Origin: JBIOUF01 sp044866695
Lineage (GTDB): Bacteria; Actinomycetota; Actinomycetes; Propionibacteriales; Nocardioidaceae
NCBI GenBank assembly: GCA_044866695.1
Contig: JBIOUF010000238.1
Location: forward strand, 9,832 to 73,831
Direction of reading: 5' to 3'
Length of the DNA stretch: 64,000 nucleotides
Below, piece by piece: positions 50,878 to 59,839 of this stretch (position 1 is the stretch's first letter; each line of letters opens with the position of its first letter). A program made the position numbers and the translations under genes. Below the pieces are notes generated by a model. It was not told where the DNA came from, made no database searches, and worked only from the letters and a program-made list of their open reading frames with translations.

Positions 50878-51762
50878 TCACCGAGCGGGGGCGTCGAACA
50901 GCGCCATCGTCGTGCGGTACGCGTCCACCAGGGCCTCCTGGACAGGCCGTCGGCGGTGTGCCTCGGAGATGATCTCGACACCCCATGGCCCGGCGAAGCC
51001 GATCTGTTGCAGTGTCTCGATGAAGCCCCTCACGTCGAAGGTTCCCGAGCCGCACAGCACCCGGTGGTGGATGGTGTCGTGGAACAGGTCGCCGGACTGC
51101 GGGGCGGGGGCGTCGTCGAGCTCGACGACGAACACCGTGTCGCCGGGGATCTCGGCAAGGTCTGCCAACGTGGAGGGTCCGCGCTCCAGGTGCCAGATGT
51201 CCACCACCAGACCGGCTGCCGGGTGGTCGGCGGCCGCGACCAGCTCCGCGGCGGACCGGAAGTCGGTGATGTTGGAGAAGGGCAGCGGTTCCAGCGCCAC
51301 GCGGGTTCCGGCCTCGGCGGCCTGCGCGGCCAGCTGATGCAGCTCCGCGGCCCAGTGGGCGACGTCGGCCAGTGGTGGGACGGCGCCCTGGACGACCTCG
51401 ACGTCGGGTCCGATCTTGACCTGTCGCGCTCCGAGAGCCTCGGCTGCGGACAGCAGCGACGTCCGGGTCCGATCCGACTCCCGACGGCGGCTGCCGGTGG
51501 TCCACCAGCTCTCGAGCAGCTCGACCTCGACGTGGGTCAGGCCGAGGTCGTCGCAGATTCGTCTCACCTGGGGCAGCCCGTAGGTGGCGCTCGCGGCTTC
51601 GAGGTCGTCGATGGTGAAGCCGATTCCGGTGAAGCCGGCGGCGGCCACGGCCACGGCCCTGGCGCGGAGGTCCAACGGGCTCAGGTGCCGACCGGGCACC
51701 GGCATGGCGTCACCGGCGTGCGTCCAGCAGGTGGCCAGCAGCTCCACGGGTCGCGTGCTCAC
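50878..51762 (-). CDS. sugar phosphate isomerase/epimerase-like TIM barrel, 294 aa
   Basis: Xylose-isomerase-like TIM-barrel protein (AP endonuclease family 2 fold). Metal-ligand segments: VALEPLPFSNITD, LVVDIWHLERG, VFVVELDD and PWGVEIISEAHRRR. Such enzymes isomerise or dehydrate keto-sugars and inososes. It is the last gene of the polyol operon and starts at GTG 51762 overlapping the preceding stop. It might replace IolB or IolH-like functions; this is inference. Confidence 0.8.
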   Translation of the reverse strand: MSTRPVELLATCWTHAGDAMPVPGRHLSPLDLRARAVAVAAAGFTGIGFTIDDLEAASATYGLPQVRRICDDLGLTHVEVELLESWWTTGSRRRESDRTRTSLLSAAEALGARQVKIGPDVEVVQGAVPPLADVAHWAAELHQLAAQAAEAGTRVALEPLPFSNITDFRSAAELVAAADHPAAGLVVDIWHLERGPSTLADLAEIPGDTVFVVELDDAPAPQSGDLFHDTIHHRVLCGSGTFDVRGFIETLQQIGFAGPWGVEIISEAHRRRPVQEALVDAYRTTMALFDAPAR

Positions 51763-52766
51763 GTGTGCACCGGGCGGGGCTCGAGGCCGATGCCGCGGTA
51801 GCAGCCGTCGATGAGCGACATGGTCGCGACCGCGTCATCGGCATCGGTGCGGTACGGCGCGCCGTTGCGCACGGCGTCGACGAAGGCCTGCAGCTGGTAG
51901 GTGTAGGAGGTCGCGTTGCCGCAGTGCTCGGTGCGTACTCCCGAACCGGACGTGACGATGATCCGGTCGTCGTACCTCTGGTAGAGGAAGTCGGGGATGA
52001 ACGCCTCCCCGGTGCTGCCGACCACCCGCAGCGACATGTCCCAACTCTCGCTGGTCATGCTGCACCGGGCCAGGCCGGTTGCGCCGGAGGGGAACTCGAG
52101 GTACGCGTCGGCCCATTCGTCGACACCGGGGGCCCCGGCCCGTTCGGCGCCCCGTGCGCTGACGAGGCGGGGTTCGCCGCCGGCGAAGTCACCCAGGACG
52201 CGGTGGGCGTGCAACGCGTAGCAGCCGAGGTCCATCAGGGCACCGCCGGCAAGGGCGAGGGACCATCTCGGGTCGTCCTCCGGGGGCGCGGACATGAACA
52301 TGGTGCTCTCGACGCGTTGCAGCGTGCCCAGCTCGCCGTCGGCGAGAAGCGACGTGAGCCGCTTCATCAGCGGGTGGTACAGGTAGTGGAACCCCTCGAA
52401 CAGCACCAGTGACCTGCCCTGCGCCAGGTCCCGCACCTGGGCTGCCTCGGTGGTGTTGCAGGCGGACGGCTTCTCGGTCAGGACGTGCTTCCCGGCCAGG
52501 ATCGCCGCCTTGTTCCAGGGCGCGTGGAGGCTGTTGGCGAGCGGGTTGTAGATCGCCTCGACCTCGGGGTCGGCGATCACGTCGGCGTAGGAGTCGTGGA
52601 CTCTCTCGATGCCGTGGGTGTGGGCGAAGTCCTCGGCCCGGTCCCGGTCGCGCGCGGCGACCGCGACGAGGCGCGTTCCGGTGGCGGCGGCGGGCTCGAC
52701 GATGGACAGCGCGCTGATGCGTGCGGCTCCCAGCACTCCGATCCGTAGTGGTTCCACGGGTCTCAC
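51759..52766 (-). CDS. Gfo/Idh/MocA dehydrogenase 3, 335 aa
   Basis: NAD(P)-dependent oxidoreductase. The Rossmann start is IGVLGAARISALSIVEPA, and the family motif is HVLTEKPSACNTTEA; the catalytic region is GGALMDLGCYALH. It resembles the dehydrogenase branch that oxidises trans-dihydrodiols and cyclitols. The GTG start overlaps the upstream IolE-like gene's stop. Confidence 0.83.
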   Translation of the reverse strand: MRPVEPLRIGVLGAARISALSIVEPAAATGTRLVAVAARDRDRAEDFAHTHGIERVHDSYADVIADPEVEAIYNPLANSLHAPWNKAAILAGKHVLTEKPSACNTTEAAQVRDLAQGRSLVLFEGFHYLYHPLMKRLTSLLADGELGTLQRVESTMFMSAPPEDDPRWSLALAGGALMDLGCYALHAHRVLGDFAGGEPRLVSARGAERAGAPGVDEWADAYLEFPSGATGLARCSMTSESWDMSLRVVGSTGEAFIPDFLYQRYDDRIIVTSGSGVRTEHCGNATSYTYQLQAFVDAVRNGAPYRTDADDAVATMSLIDGCYRGIGLEPRPVHT

Positions 52767-53701
52767 CCCTGGGCCTCGGCAGTCGTGGCCAGCAGGCTGC
52801 GGACGTAGGCGGCGCTGGTCCGCACGTCGGTCACGGGCCCCTCACCACGGGGTTCCTCGGTGAGGATGGTGTCCTGTTCGAGGGTGTACCAGCCCGTGTA
52901 GCCGTCGCCCTGCAAGGTGCTCACGATGGTCTCGACGTCGACGTCGCCGGTCCCCAGCGGCCGGTACATCCCCTCGGCCACGGCTTCGGTGTAGCTGAGC
53001 CGGCCGGCGCGGACCTTGTCGGCGATCCGGCTGTCGACGTCCTTGAGGTGGGTGTGGGCGATGCGGTCGGGGGCCTGCCGGGTGAGCGCGGCCGGATCGG
53101 TGCCGCCGATCAACAGGTGACCGGTGTCCAGGCACAACGAGACCGAGGAGCCGCTGAGCACCCGCTGCACCTCGTCGCCGTTCTCGACCATGGTGCCCAC
53201 GTGGGGATGCAGTACGGCGCGCACACCTCGCTCGGCAGCGTGGTCGCTGATCCGGGTCAGGTTGCGCAGCAACAGGCGCCAACCGTCGTCGTCGAGGGTG
53301 GGTCGGCTGTCGTAGCCGTCCAGCCCGGACGTCGCGGAGAGGACCAGGACCTCGGCATGAGTGGCCTGGTACTGCTCCAGGATGCGGTCGATCGCCGGGA
53401 GCGGGTCGTGACCGGGACGGTGCATCACCACGGGGGTGAAGCCGCCGACGGCGGCCAGCCGGTGGGCCGCGAGCACCCCGGCCATCTGGTCGGGGTCGGC
53501 GGGCAGGAAGCCTTCCGGGCCGAGCTCGGTGGCGGCGAGCCCGATGTCGCGCATCTCGTCGAGCACCCGGCCCGGTGAGAGCTGGTAGCCCCAGTTGGGG
53601 ACCTCGCAGACCCCCCAGGAGATCGGCGCCCCGGCGATCCGTGGCCGGCCCGGCGCGGGTGGCGTCGAGCCGTCGGAGGTGGTGGTCGGAGTGGTGCTCA
53701 C
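52763..53701 (-). CDS. IolE-like inosose dehydratase, 312 aa
   Basis: TIM-barrel protein beginning RIAGAPISWGVCEVPNWGYQL, the pattern seen in actinobacterial IolE-like (2-keto-myo-inositol dehydratase) proteins. Metal-ligand positions are suggested by HPHVGTMVENGDEV, SLCLDTGHLLIGG and HTHLKDVDSR. It would dehydrate an inosose to the diketone used by IolD, whose gene lies upstream in the same operon. GTG 53701 overlaps the neighbouring stop. Confidence 0.8.
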   Translation of the reverse strand: MSTTPTTTSDGSTPPAPGRPRIAGAPISWGVCEVPNWGYQLSPGRVLDEMRDIGLAATELGPEGFLPADPDQMAGVLAAHRLAAVGGFTPVVMHRPGHDPLPAIDRILEQYQATHAEVLVLSATSGLDGYDSRPTLDDDGWRLLLRNLTRISDHAAERGVRAVLHPHVGTMVENGDEVQRVLSGSSVSLCLDTGHLLIGGTDPAALTRQAPDRIAHTHLKDVDSRIADKVRAGRLSYTEAVAEGMYRPLGTGDVDVETIVSTLQGDGYTGWYTLEQDTILTEEPRGEGPVTDVRTSAAYVRSLLATTAEAQG

Positions 53702-54699
53702 TGCTGGACCTCGGCTATCCGCACCGGGCGGTGCTGTTGCAGGGAAAGGGTGGCTGCCTCGGCGATCCAGGTCACGGCGAGCGCGTCGTCGACGGTGCAC
53801 GGTGGTGGTCGCCGCCCGGCGACGACCTCGGTGAACGCGGTGAGCTCGGCGCGGAACGCGTCGGCGAGCCGGTCCATGAAGAACGTCCAGGGCTTTCCGG
53901 ACGGCCAGCTGGTGTCCGGTTCGAGGTTGCGTAGCGGGGTGTGGTCGGTCCAGCCGGCGGCGACGCTGTCCGCGGTGCCGTGCAGCTCGAGCCGGACGTC
54001 GTGCCCGCGCGGGTTGTAGCGGGTGTTGGACACGACCGCGGTGGCGCCGTCGTCGAAGGTGAGCAGGGTCTGCGCGGTGGCGACGTCGCCGAGCTCGGCG
54101 AAGCAGTCGTCGCCGCGGGCGCTGCCGGTGGCGTAGACCTCGACGACCTCCCGGCCGGTGACCCACCGCACGGTGTCGAAGTCGTGGACCGAGCAGTCGC
54201 GGAAGAGCCCGCCGGAGACGGCGATGTACGCACGGGGCGCAGGTGCCGGGTCCAGGGTGGTCGACCGCACGGTGTGCACCCAGCCGAGCTCGCCGCTGAC
54301 CACCGCGTTGCGGGCCGCCAGGTAGGCCGGGTCGAACCGGCGGGGGTAGCCGATCTGGACGGGCACCCCGCTGGTGTTGACGAAGTCGGCGACGGCGACG
54401 GCTTCCTCGACGACCCCCGAGAGTGGCTTCTCGCAGAACACCGGGATGCCGGCCTCGACGCCGGCCCTGACCAGCGCGGTGTGCGCGTCGGTGGCTGCCG
54501 CGACCACGATCCCGTCGACGCCGCTGCCGAGCAGTGCCGCCGGAGACTCCGCGGCCTCCGCGCCGAACCGTTCGGCGACGGATGCGGTGACCTCGGGCAC
54601 CGCGTCGGTGACCACGAGGGAGTCGACCCCGGCCAGGTGGGACAGGGTGTCGGCGTGGAACGCGCCGATGCGGCCGAGCCCGATCAAACCGAGACGCAT
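53698..54699 (-). CDS. Gfo/Idh/MocA dehydrogenase 2 (inositol dehydrogenase-like), 333 aa
   Basis: Begins MRLGLIGLGRIGAFHADTL and has PVFCEKPLSGVVEEA and GGLFRDCSVHDFDTVRWVTG, the lysine, aspartate and histidine positions of IolG-type inositol 2-dehydrogenases. AAGGAGG precedes ATG 54699. It is the best IolG candidate of the three Gfo/Idh proteins here. Confidence 0.83.
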   Translation of the reverse strand: MRLGLIGLGRIGAFHADTLSHLAGVDSLVVTDAVPEVTASVAERFGAEAAESPAALLGSGVDGIVVAAATDAHTALVRAGVEAGIPVFCEKPLSGVVEEAVAVADFVNTSGVPVQIGYPRRFDPAYLAARNAVVSGELGWVHTVRSTTLDPAPAPRAYIAVSGGLFRDCSVHDFDTVRWVTGREVVEVYATGSARGDDCFAELGDVATAQTLLTFDDGATAVVSNTRYNPRGHDVRLELHGTADSVAAGWTDHTPLRNLEPDTSWPSGKPWTFFMDRLADAFRAELTAFTEVVAGRRPPPCTVDDALAVTWIAEAATLSLQQHRPVRIAEVQQ

Positions 54700-54741
54700 G
54701 ACGTCCTCCTTCGTGCGAGATGGTGCAGGACCCGCTGTCGT

Positions 54742-55719
54742 TCAGTCACCGAGACCGCCGGCTGCGTCGAGGACCGGCAGTGCGGGTCTCCAGTGCGGGT
54801 TGGCCACGGCGGCGGGTTCGCGGCCGTCCAGGACGTCGACGACACCGGTGGCGGCGGCGGTGAACGTCGCTGCCGTGGCCCGCCTGCTCAGACCCATCAG
54901 GTGGGGGGTGAGGACGACGTCTGGATGGTCGAACAGCGGGTGGTGCCGGGGCGGCTCGGGGTCGAACACGTCCAGTCCGACTCCAGCGATCCGACCGGCG
55001 ACCAACGCCTGGAACGCCGCGTCGTTGTCGATCAGGGCGCCCCGGCTGCAGTTGACCAGGATCGCCCCGGGCTTGGTCACGGCCAGCGTCTCGGCGTTGA
55101 CGACGTGGTGGGTGGCAGGGGTGAGCGGCAGGTGGAGGGTGACGACGTCGCTTCGGGCCAGCAGCTCGGCCAGGGTGCCGCAGCGCAACGCCGGGGGAGG
55201 CTCGGCGACCGGGTCGTAGGCCAGGACCGTCATCCCCAGGGCGCCGCCCAGGGTGGCCGCGTGCTGACCGATCCGGCCGAACCCGACCACGCCGAGGGTG
55301 GATCCGGCGAGGTCGCCGACGGCGACCGAGGCGCGGTCGGTCCATCGGCCGGCACGGACCAGCTCGGTCAACCGGCCGAACCGTTTCACCAGATGCATGG
55401 CCATGGCGATGGCGCCTTCCGCGACCGCGACGGCGCCGGCGCCGGGGGTCACCACGACGGCGATCCCACGGGCGGTGGCGGCGTCCAGGTCGACACGTTC
55501 CACCCCGACACCGGTCCGGGCGACGACCCGCAGTCGGGGAGCGCGGTCGAGGAAGGCGGCGTCGACGGTAGCGTCGGCGCGGGCGATCGCCCCCTGCGCT
55601 GCCCGCAGGTCGGCGTCGGTCGGGTCCGCGACGAACCGGCACCGCCCGGTGAGCACGTCGGCGACCAGGCCGGGGTCGACGGGGCCGAGCCCGACGACCA
55701 GCGGCAGCTGCTCAGACAT
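54742..55719 (-). CDS. D-isomer-specific 2-hydroxyacid dehydrogenase, 325 aa
   Basis: NAD-dependent hydroxyacid dehydrogenase. The coenzyme motif is GVVGFGRIGQHAATLGGALG, the arginine region VVARTGVGVERVDL, and the catalytic region HPDVVLTPHLMGLSRRA has the family histidine followed by Met rather than the usual IGG. Not part of the standard inositol pathway. In this operon it could reduce or oxidise a 2-keto/2-hydroxy acid released by the HpaI-type aldolase, such as tartronate semialdehyde or glycerate. Confidence 0.82.
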   Translation of the reverse strand: MSEQLPLVVGLGPVDPGLVADVLTGRCRFVADPTDADLRAAQGAIARADATVDAAFLDRAPRLRVVARTGVGVERVDLDAATARGIAVVVTPGAGAVAVAEGAIAMAMHLVKRFGRLTELVRAGRWTDRASVAVGDLAGSTLGVVGFGRIGQHAATLGGALGMTVLAYDPVAEPPPALRCGTLAELLARSDVVTLHLPLTPATHHVVNAETLAVTKPGAILVNCSRGALIDNDAAFQALVAGRIAGVGLDVFDPEPPRHHPLFDHPDVVLTPHLMGLSRRATAATFTAAATGVVDVLDGREPAAVANPHWRPALPVLDAAGGLGD

Positions 55720-56962
55720 GGGCGGGCAGGACCGAGCGCGCGTGGCCGAAGGTCGCTCCGGGGATCTCGGGCACCTGGTGCCATCGACCGTCGACCGCCG
55801 AGGCGGCGGCGGCAGCGATGACCTCGGCGTCGGCCAGAGCCTCGTCGATGGTGGAGTTGTGCTGCTCACCACCGGTCACGGCGACGAGGAACTTCTTCGC
55901 CTCGATGACCTTGAGGTCGTCGTAGCCCATGGCGTTGCCGGGGCCGGGCTGGAATCGGGCGTAGTCGCCTTGGGACTGGTTGCCCAGGATCGTGGTGTAG
56001 CCCTGGTTCGGCCCGGTCCGCCCGATCGCGAGCCGCAGCTCGTTCATGCGTTCGAAGCTCCACGACGCCGACCCCTCGGTGCCGTAGATCTCGAAGCCGA
56101 GACCGCACTGTGGGCCCACGCTGACCCGGGACGCCTCGAGGGTGCCCACGGCGCCGGCACCCGGCGAGTCCGCCGCGAACCGGACCAGAGCGCCGGCGTA
56201 GTCGTCGTTCTCGACCTCACCGAGCTCACCGTTCTCGATCACGGCGAAGTGGGTGCCCGACCCCATCGGCAGCACCGGGCGCTGCTGGTGGACCGTCGAG
56301 AGAAGCGCGGTGACGTCGGTGATCGGGCCGACGACGTACTGGACGAGGTCGACGACGTGGCTGAGCAGGTCGCCCAGAGCGCCGCTGCCGGCCAGGTCCT
56401 TCTTGAACCGCCAGGACAGGGCGCCGTTGGGCTCGGCGGCATAGCCGTTGAGGAACACCGCCCGCACGTTGGTGATCCGGCCGAGGTCGCCGTTCGCGAT
56501 CACCTCGCGGATCCGTTCCACCGCCGGGGCGTGGCGGTAGTTGTAGCCGATCGACGTGGCCACCCCGGCGGCCCTGGCCGCCGCGGCGACCGCGGCGGTC
56601 TCGGCGGCGTCGCGACCGACCGGCTTCTCGATCCAGAACGGCTTCCCGGCTTCGGCGGCGGCGATGCCGATCTCGCGGTGTAGCAGGTTCGGGGCGCAGA
56701 TCGACACCACGTCGACCTCCGGGTCGGCGAGCACCGCTCGGTAGTCGGTGCCGGCCTTGGCGTAGCCGAGGACGTCCCGGGCGTAGTCGGCCCGGTCGGG
56801 GGCGGTGTCGGCGGCGTGCACCAACCGGGGCCGGATCTCGAGCTCGGGATAGACCAGCGGGACGGCCTGGTAGGCGCGGCTGTGCAGCTTGCCCATCCAG
56901 CCCACGCTGATCAGGCCGACGCCCAGCTCGGTGTGGCCGTCGGCGGCGATGTGTCCAACCAT
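55712..56962 (-). CDS. Gfo/Idh/MocA dehydrogenase 1, 416 aa
   Basis: Longer Gfo/Idh protein: GVGLISVGWMGKLHSRAYQ, PFWIEKPVGRDAAET and GSGALGDLLSHVVDLVQYVVGP. The C-terminal part includes FEIYGTEGSASWSFERMNEL. Members of this longer group act on inositols and sugar acids. It overlaps the hydroxyacid dehydrogenase gene by 8 bases. Confidence 0.83.
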   Translation of the reverse strand: MVGHIAADGHTELGVGLISVGWMGKLHSRAYQAVPLVYPELEIRPRLVHAADTAPDRADYARDVLGYAKAGTDYRAVLADPEVDVVSICAPNLLHREIGIAAAEAGKPFWIEKPVGRDAAETAAVAAAARAAGVATSIGYNYRHAPAVERIREVIANGDLGRITNVRAVFLNGYAAEPNGALSWRFKKDLAGSGALGDLLSHVVDLVQYVVGPITDVTALLSTVHQQRPVLPMGSGTHFAVIENGELGEVENDDYAGALVRFAADSPGAGAVGTLEASRVSVGPQCGLGFEIYGTEGSASWSFERMNELRLAIGRTGPNQGYTTILGNQSQGDYARFQPGPGNAMGYDDLKVIEAKKFLVAVTGGEQHNSTIDEALADAEVIAAAAASAVDGRWHQVPEIPGATFGHARSVLPAHV

Positions 56963-56997
56963 GGCGGTGTCTTCCTTCGTTCAGCGGGGGTGCGGGT

Positions 56998-57789
56998 TCA
57001 GGAGGAGGGCCTGCGGGCCCGGTCGAGCTCGGTGCGGATGGTGGCGGCGAGCAGGGTGGAGTCGGAGGCGATGGCGAGGAACGACCAGCCTTGCGCCAAG
57101 CGTGCGGCCGCGGCGGTCCCGTCCGCGACGAGCATCCCGCAGGCCTTCCCGTGGCGGCGCGCCGCGGCGAGGACGGCGTCCAGGGCCTGCAGGTACGCGG
57201 GGGCGGTGATGTCGCCTGGAACGCCGAGGTCGTGACTGAGGTCGCGGGGACCGATGAACAGCACGTCGACTCCGTCCGTGGCGGCGATGTCGTCGGCTGC
57301 GGCGACCGCGGCCGCGGACTCGATCTGCACCACACAGAGCGTCTCGTGGTCGGCCCGGTCCAGCGCTGCGGGGTCGAGCCCGAACCGGCAGGCCCGGTTG
57401 TAGGTGGCGACTCCGCGGTCGCCGGCCGGCGGGTAGCGCAGGTGGGTCAGCGCAGAGCGCACGTCTGCGGCACTGTCGAGACGAGGCAGCATGATGCCGG
57501 CGGCTCCACAGTCCAGCGCCCGTCCGATCCGGATCCGCTCCGCGGCCTCGACGCGCACGACGGTGGGGACCCCGTAGCTGCCGGCGGCGGGGACCACGTC
57601 GCGGACCTGCTCCTCCCCGCCGGCGCCGTGTTCGAGGTCGAGCAGCACCCAGTCGAGACCGGAGGCCGCGCACACCTCGGCGCTGACCGGCGTCGCCATG
57701 CCGATGAACGTTCCCAACGAGCGCTGCCCACCGCGCACCGCATCGGCCAGGGTGCCGCCGTTGAGCGGGCTCGGCGACGGGGGGCTCAT
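56998..57789 (-). CDS. HpcH/HpaI-type class II aldolase, 263 aa
   Basis: Metal-dependent pyruvate aldolase family. Segments: GTFIGMATPVSAEVCAASGLDWVLLDLEHG, GAAGIMLPRLDSAADVRSAL, VVQIESAAAV and LFIGPRDLSHDLGVPG. Known members cleave 2-keto-3-deoxy-glucarate or related acids to pyruvate plus an aldehyde. ATG 57789 overlaps the iolD stop (ATGA). Its presence suggests a non-phosphorylated 2-keto-3-deoxy intermediate. Confidence 0.85.
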   Translation of the reverse strand: MSPPSPSPLNGGTLADAVRGGQRSLGTFIGMATPVSAEVCAASGLDWVLLDLEHGAGGEEQVRDVVPAAGSYGVPTVVRVEAAERIRIGRALDCGAAGIMLPRLDSAADVRSALTHLRYPPAGDRGVATYNRACRFGLDPAALDRADHETLCVVQIESAAAVAAADDIAATDGVDVLFIGPRDLSHDLGVPGDITAPAYLQALDAVLAAARRHGKACGMLVADGTAAAARLAQGWSFLAIASDSTLLAATIRTELDRARRPSS

Positions 57790-59750
57790 CCGAACCAGCG
57801 CTGGGTCCGGCGGGCGGCCTCGTACTCCGCGCGAAGCGGTGCCACGGTGGCAACCTCGGACACTTCGGCCGGTGCGACGTCCCACCACACGCCGGACGCG
57901 GGCAGGTCGGCGTGCGGGATGGCGGCGACGACGATGACGACGGCGCCCCGGTGGCCGCGGGTCTCCTCCAACGCGGTGCGTAGATCGGTGGCGGTGACCG
58001 CGCGGACGGCGCGGGCGCCGAGCCCTGCGGCGACCTGCACCAGGTCGACCGACAGGTAGTCGCCGTCCAGGCGGGCTGCCTTGTCGGCGGCGTCCGTGCC
58101 GGCCAGGTGCAGGCCGGTTGTCCGGTAGCGGAACTCGTTGCCGAACTCGCGGCCGCTGCGACCCATCTGCAACCGGTGGATCACCTGGTAGCCGTGGTTC
58201 TCCGGGATGACCAGCGTGATCGGGAGGCCTTCCTGGGCTGCTGTGACCAGCTCGGTCGGTGCCATCAGGAACGTGCCGTCACCGAGGAAGGCGGTGATCC
58301 GGGCGTCCGGGTCCGGGTGCGCCAACCGCACTCCGATCGCCGCCGGGATCTCGTATCCCATGCAGGAGAAGCCGAACTCGAGGTGGCAGGTCCGGCCGCC
58401 TGTGGCGTCCCACACCTTCTGTAGGTCACCGGGCGGGCCGCCTGCGGCGGCGACGATCACGTCCCCGGGGCGGGCGTGCTCCTGCAGCACCCCGATGACC
58501 TGTCCTTGGGTGAGCACCGCGTCGGTGGTCGTCACCACGTCGGAGTCAGCCGGGACGGCTGACTTGTCGAACAGCCGGTCCGGATCGAGGGCCAGGCGTC
58601 GCTCGACGCTCCACGCGTCTACGAGCTCCTCGGTCCGTGCTCGCCACTCGTCGGACGTGTGCACGTCCACGCAGGCGTCGGCCAACGCGGCCAGGGCCCG
58701 TTTCGCGTCGGCGATGACGCCGACCGCGCCGAGCCGGTCTGCGTCGTGCACGTTGACGTTGATGCTGGCGAAGCGGACGTCGGGGTTGGTGAAGATCGAG
58801 TGGGAGCCGGTGCTGAAGTCGGTCAGCCGGGATCCCACGGTGAGGACCAGGTCCGCCTCCCCGGCCAGCGTGTTCGTCGCCGGTGTTCCCTCCAGGCCGA
58901 TGCCGCCGAGCTGCCACCAGGCGGGCTGCTGGACCGCGCCCTTGCCGGCGAACGTCTCCGCGACCGGGATCCCGACCGCGTTGGCGAGCCGTTCCAGCTC
59001 GGGGGTCGCCTGCGAGTAGACGACCCCGCCGCCGGCGATGACCAGGGGCTTCTCGGCGGCGGCGAGTAGCGCCGCCACGGCCTCGATCTCGGACAGGTCG
59101 GGAGCCGGTCGGCGGATGACCCAGTCCCGCTCCTCGAAGAGCTCGGCAGGGAAGTCGTAGGCGTGGGACTGGACGTCCTGGGGGAGTGACAGCACCACCG
59201 CACCGGTCTCCACCGGGTCGACCAGGGTCCGCATCGCCGCCGGGAGGGCGGTGAGAAGCTGCTCTGGCCGGGTGATCCGGTCGAAGAACCGGGCCACCGG
59301 CCGGAACGCGTCGTTCACGGTCTTGTCGGCGTCGGTGGGGTGCTGCAGCTGCTGCAGCACCGGTCCCTGGTGACGGGTGGCGTAGGTGTCTCCGGGCAGC
59401 AGGAGCACCGGGAGCCGGTTCAGCGTCGCCAGCGCCGCGCCGGTGACCATGTTCGTCGCGCCGGGTCCGATCGAGGCGGTGACGGCGAGGGTGGCGTGGC
59501 GGTGGTTGTGCTTGGCGAACGCGGTCGCCGCGTGGACCAGGCCCTGCTCGTTGCGACCCTGGATGAACGGCATGGTCTCCGCGAGCTGGTCCAGGGCCTG
59601 CCCGAGGCCGGCGACGTTGCCGTGACCGAAGATCCCGAGAGTCGCCGGGACCAGCCGGCGGCGGACACCGTCGGCAACGGAGTACTGGCGAGACAGGTAG
59701 GTGATGACCGCCTGCGCGACGGTCAGTCGGACGGTGGGGAGGGCATTCAT
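57786..59750 (-). CDS. iolD: 3D-(3,5/4)-trihydroxycyclohexane-1,2-dione hydrolase, 654 aa
   Basis: TPP-dependent ring-opening hydrolase of inositol catabolism. It begins VRLTVAQAVITYLSRQYS and carries LGIFGHGNVAGLGQAL and FIQGRNEQGLVHAATAFAK (catalytic Glu region). The C-terminal TPP-binding part has FSCMGYEIPAAIGVRLA, AFLGDGTFLMAPTEL and PENHGYQVIHRLQMGRSG (GDG...N motif form). The full-length match to IolD layout makes inositol-type cyclitols the likely substrates of this operon. Confidence 0.92.
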   Translation of the reverse strand: MNALPTVRLTVAQAVITYLSRQYSVADGVRRRLVPATLGIFGHGNVAGLGQALDQLAETMPFIQGRNEQGLVHAATAFAKHNHRHATLAVTASIGPGATNMVTGAALATLNRLPVLLLPGDTYATRHQGPVLQQLQHPTDADKTVNDAFRPVARFFDRITRPEQLLTALPAAMRTLVDPVETGAVVLSLPQDVQSHAYDFPAELFEERDWVIRRPAPDLSEIEAVAALLAAAEKPLVIAGGGVVYSQATPELERLANAVGIPVAETFAGKGAVQQPAWWQLGGIGLEGTPATNTLAGEADLVLTVGSRLTDFSTGSHSIFTNPDVRFASINVNVHDADRLGAVGVIADAKRALAALADACVDVHTSDEWRARTEELVDAWSVERRLALDPDRLFDKSAVPADSDVVTTTDAVLTQGQVIGVLQEHARPGDVIVAAAGGPPGDLQKVWDATGGRTCHLEFGFSCMGYEIPAAIGVRLAHPDPDARITAFLGDGTFLMAPTELVTAAQEGLPITLVIPENHGYQVIHRLQMGRSGREFGNEFRYRTTGLHLAGTDAADKAARLDGDYLSVDLVQVAAGLGARAVRAVTATDLRTALEETRGHRGAVVIVVAAIPHADLPASGVWWDVAPAEVSEVATVAPLRAEYEAARRTQRWFG

Positions 59751-59839
59751 CGGCAGAGCTCGATTCCGGGTTGGACGGGACGGGAACGAAAAGGCACTCG
59801 AGGCACGACTCCGGGCCGAGGGGGGCGGCGATGCAGCGG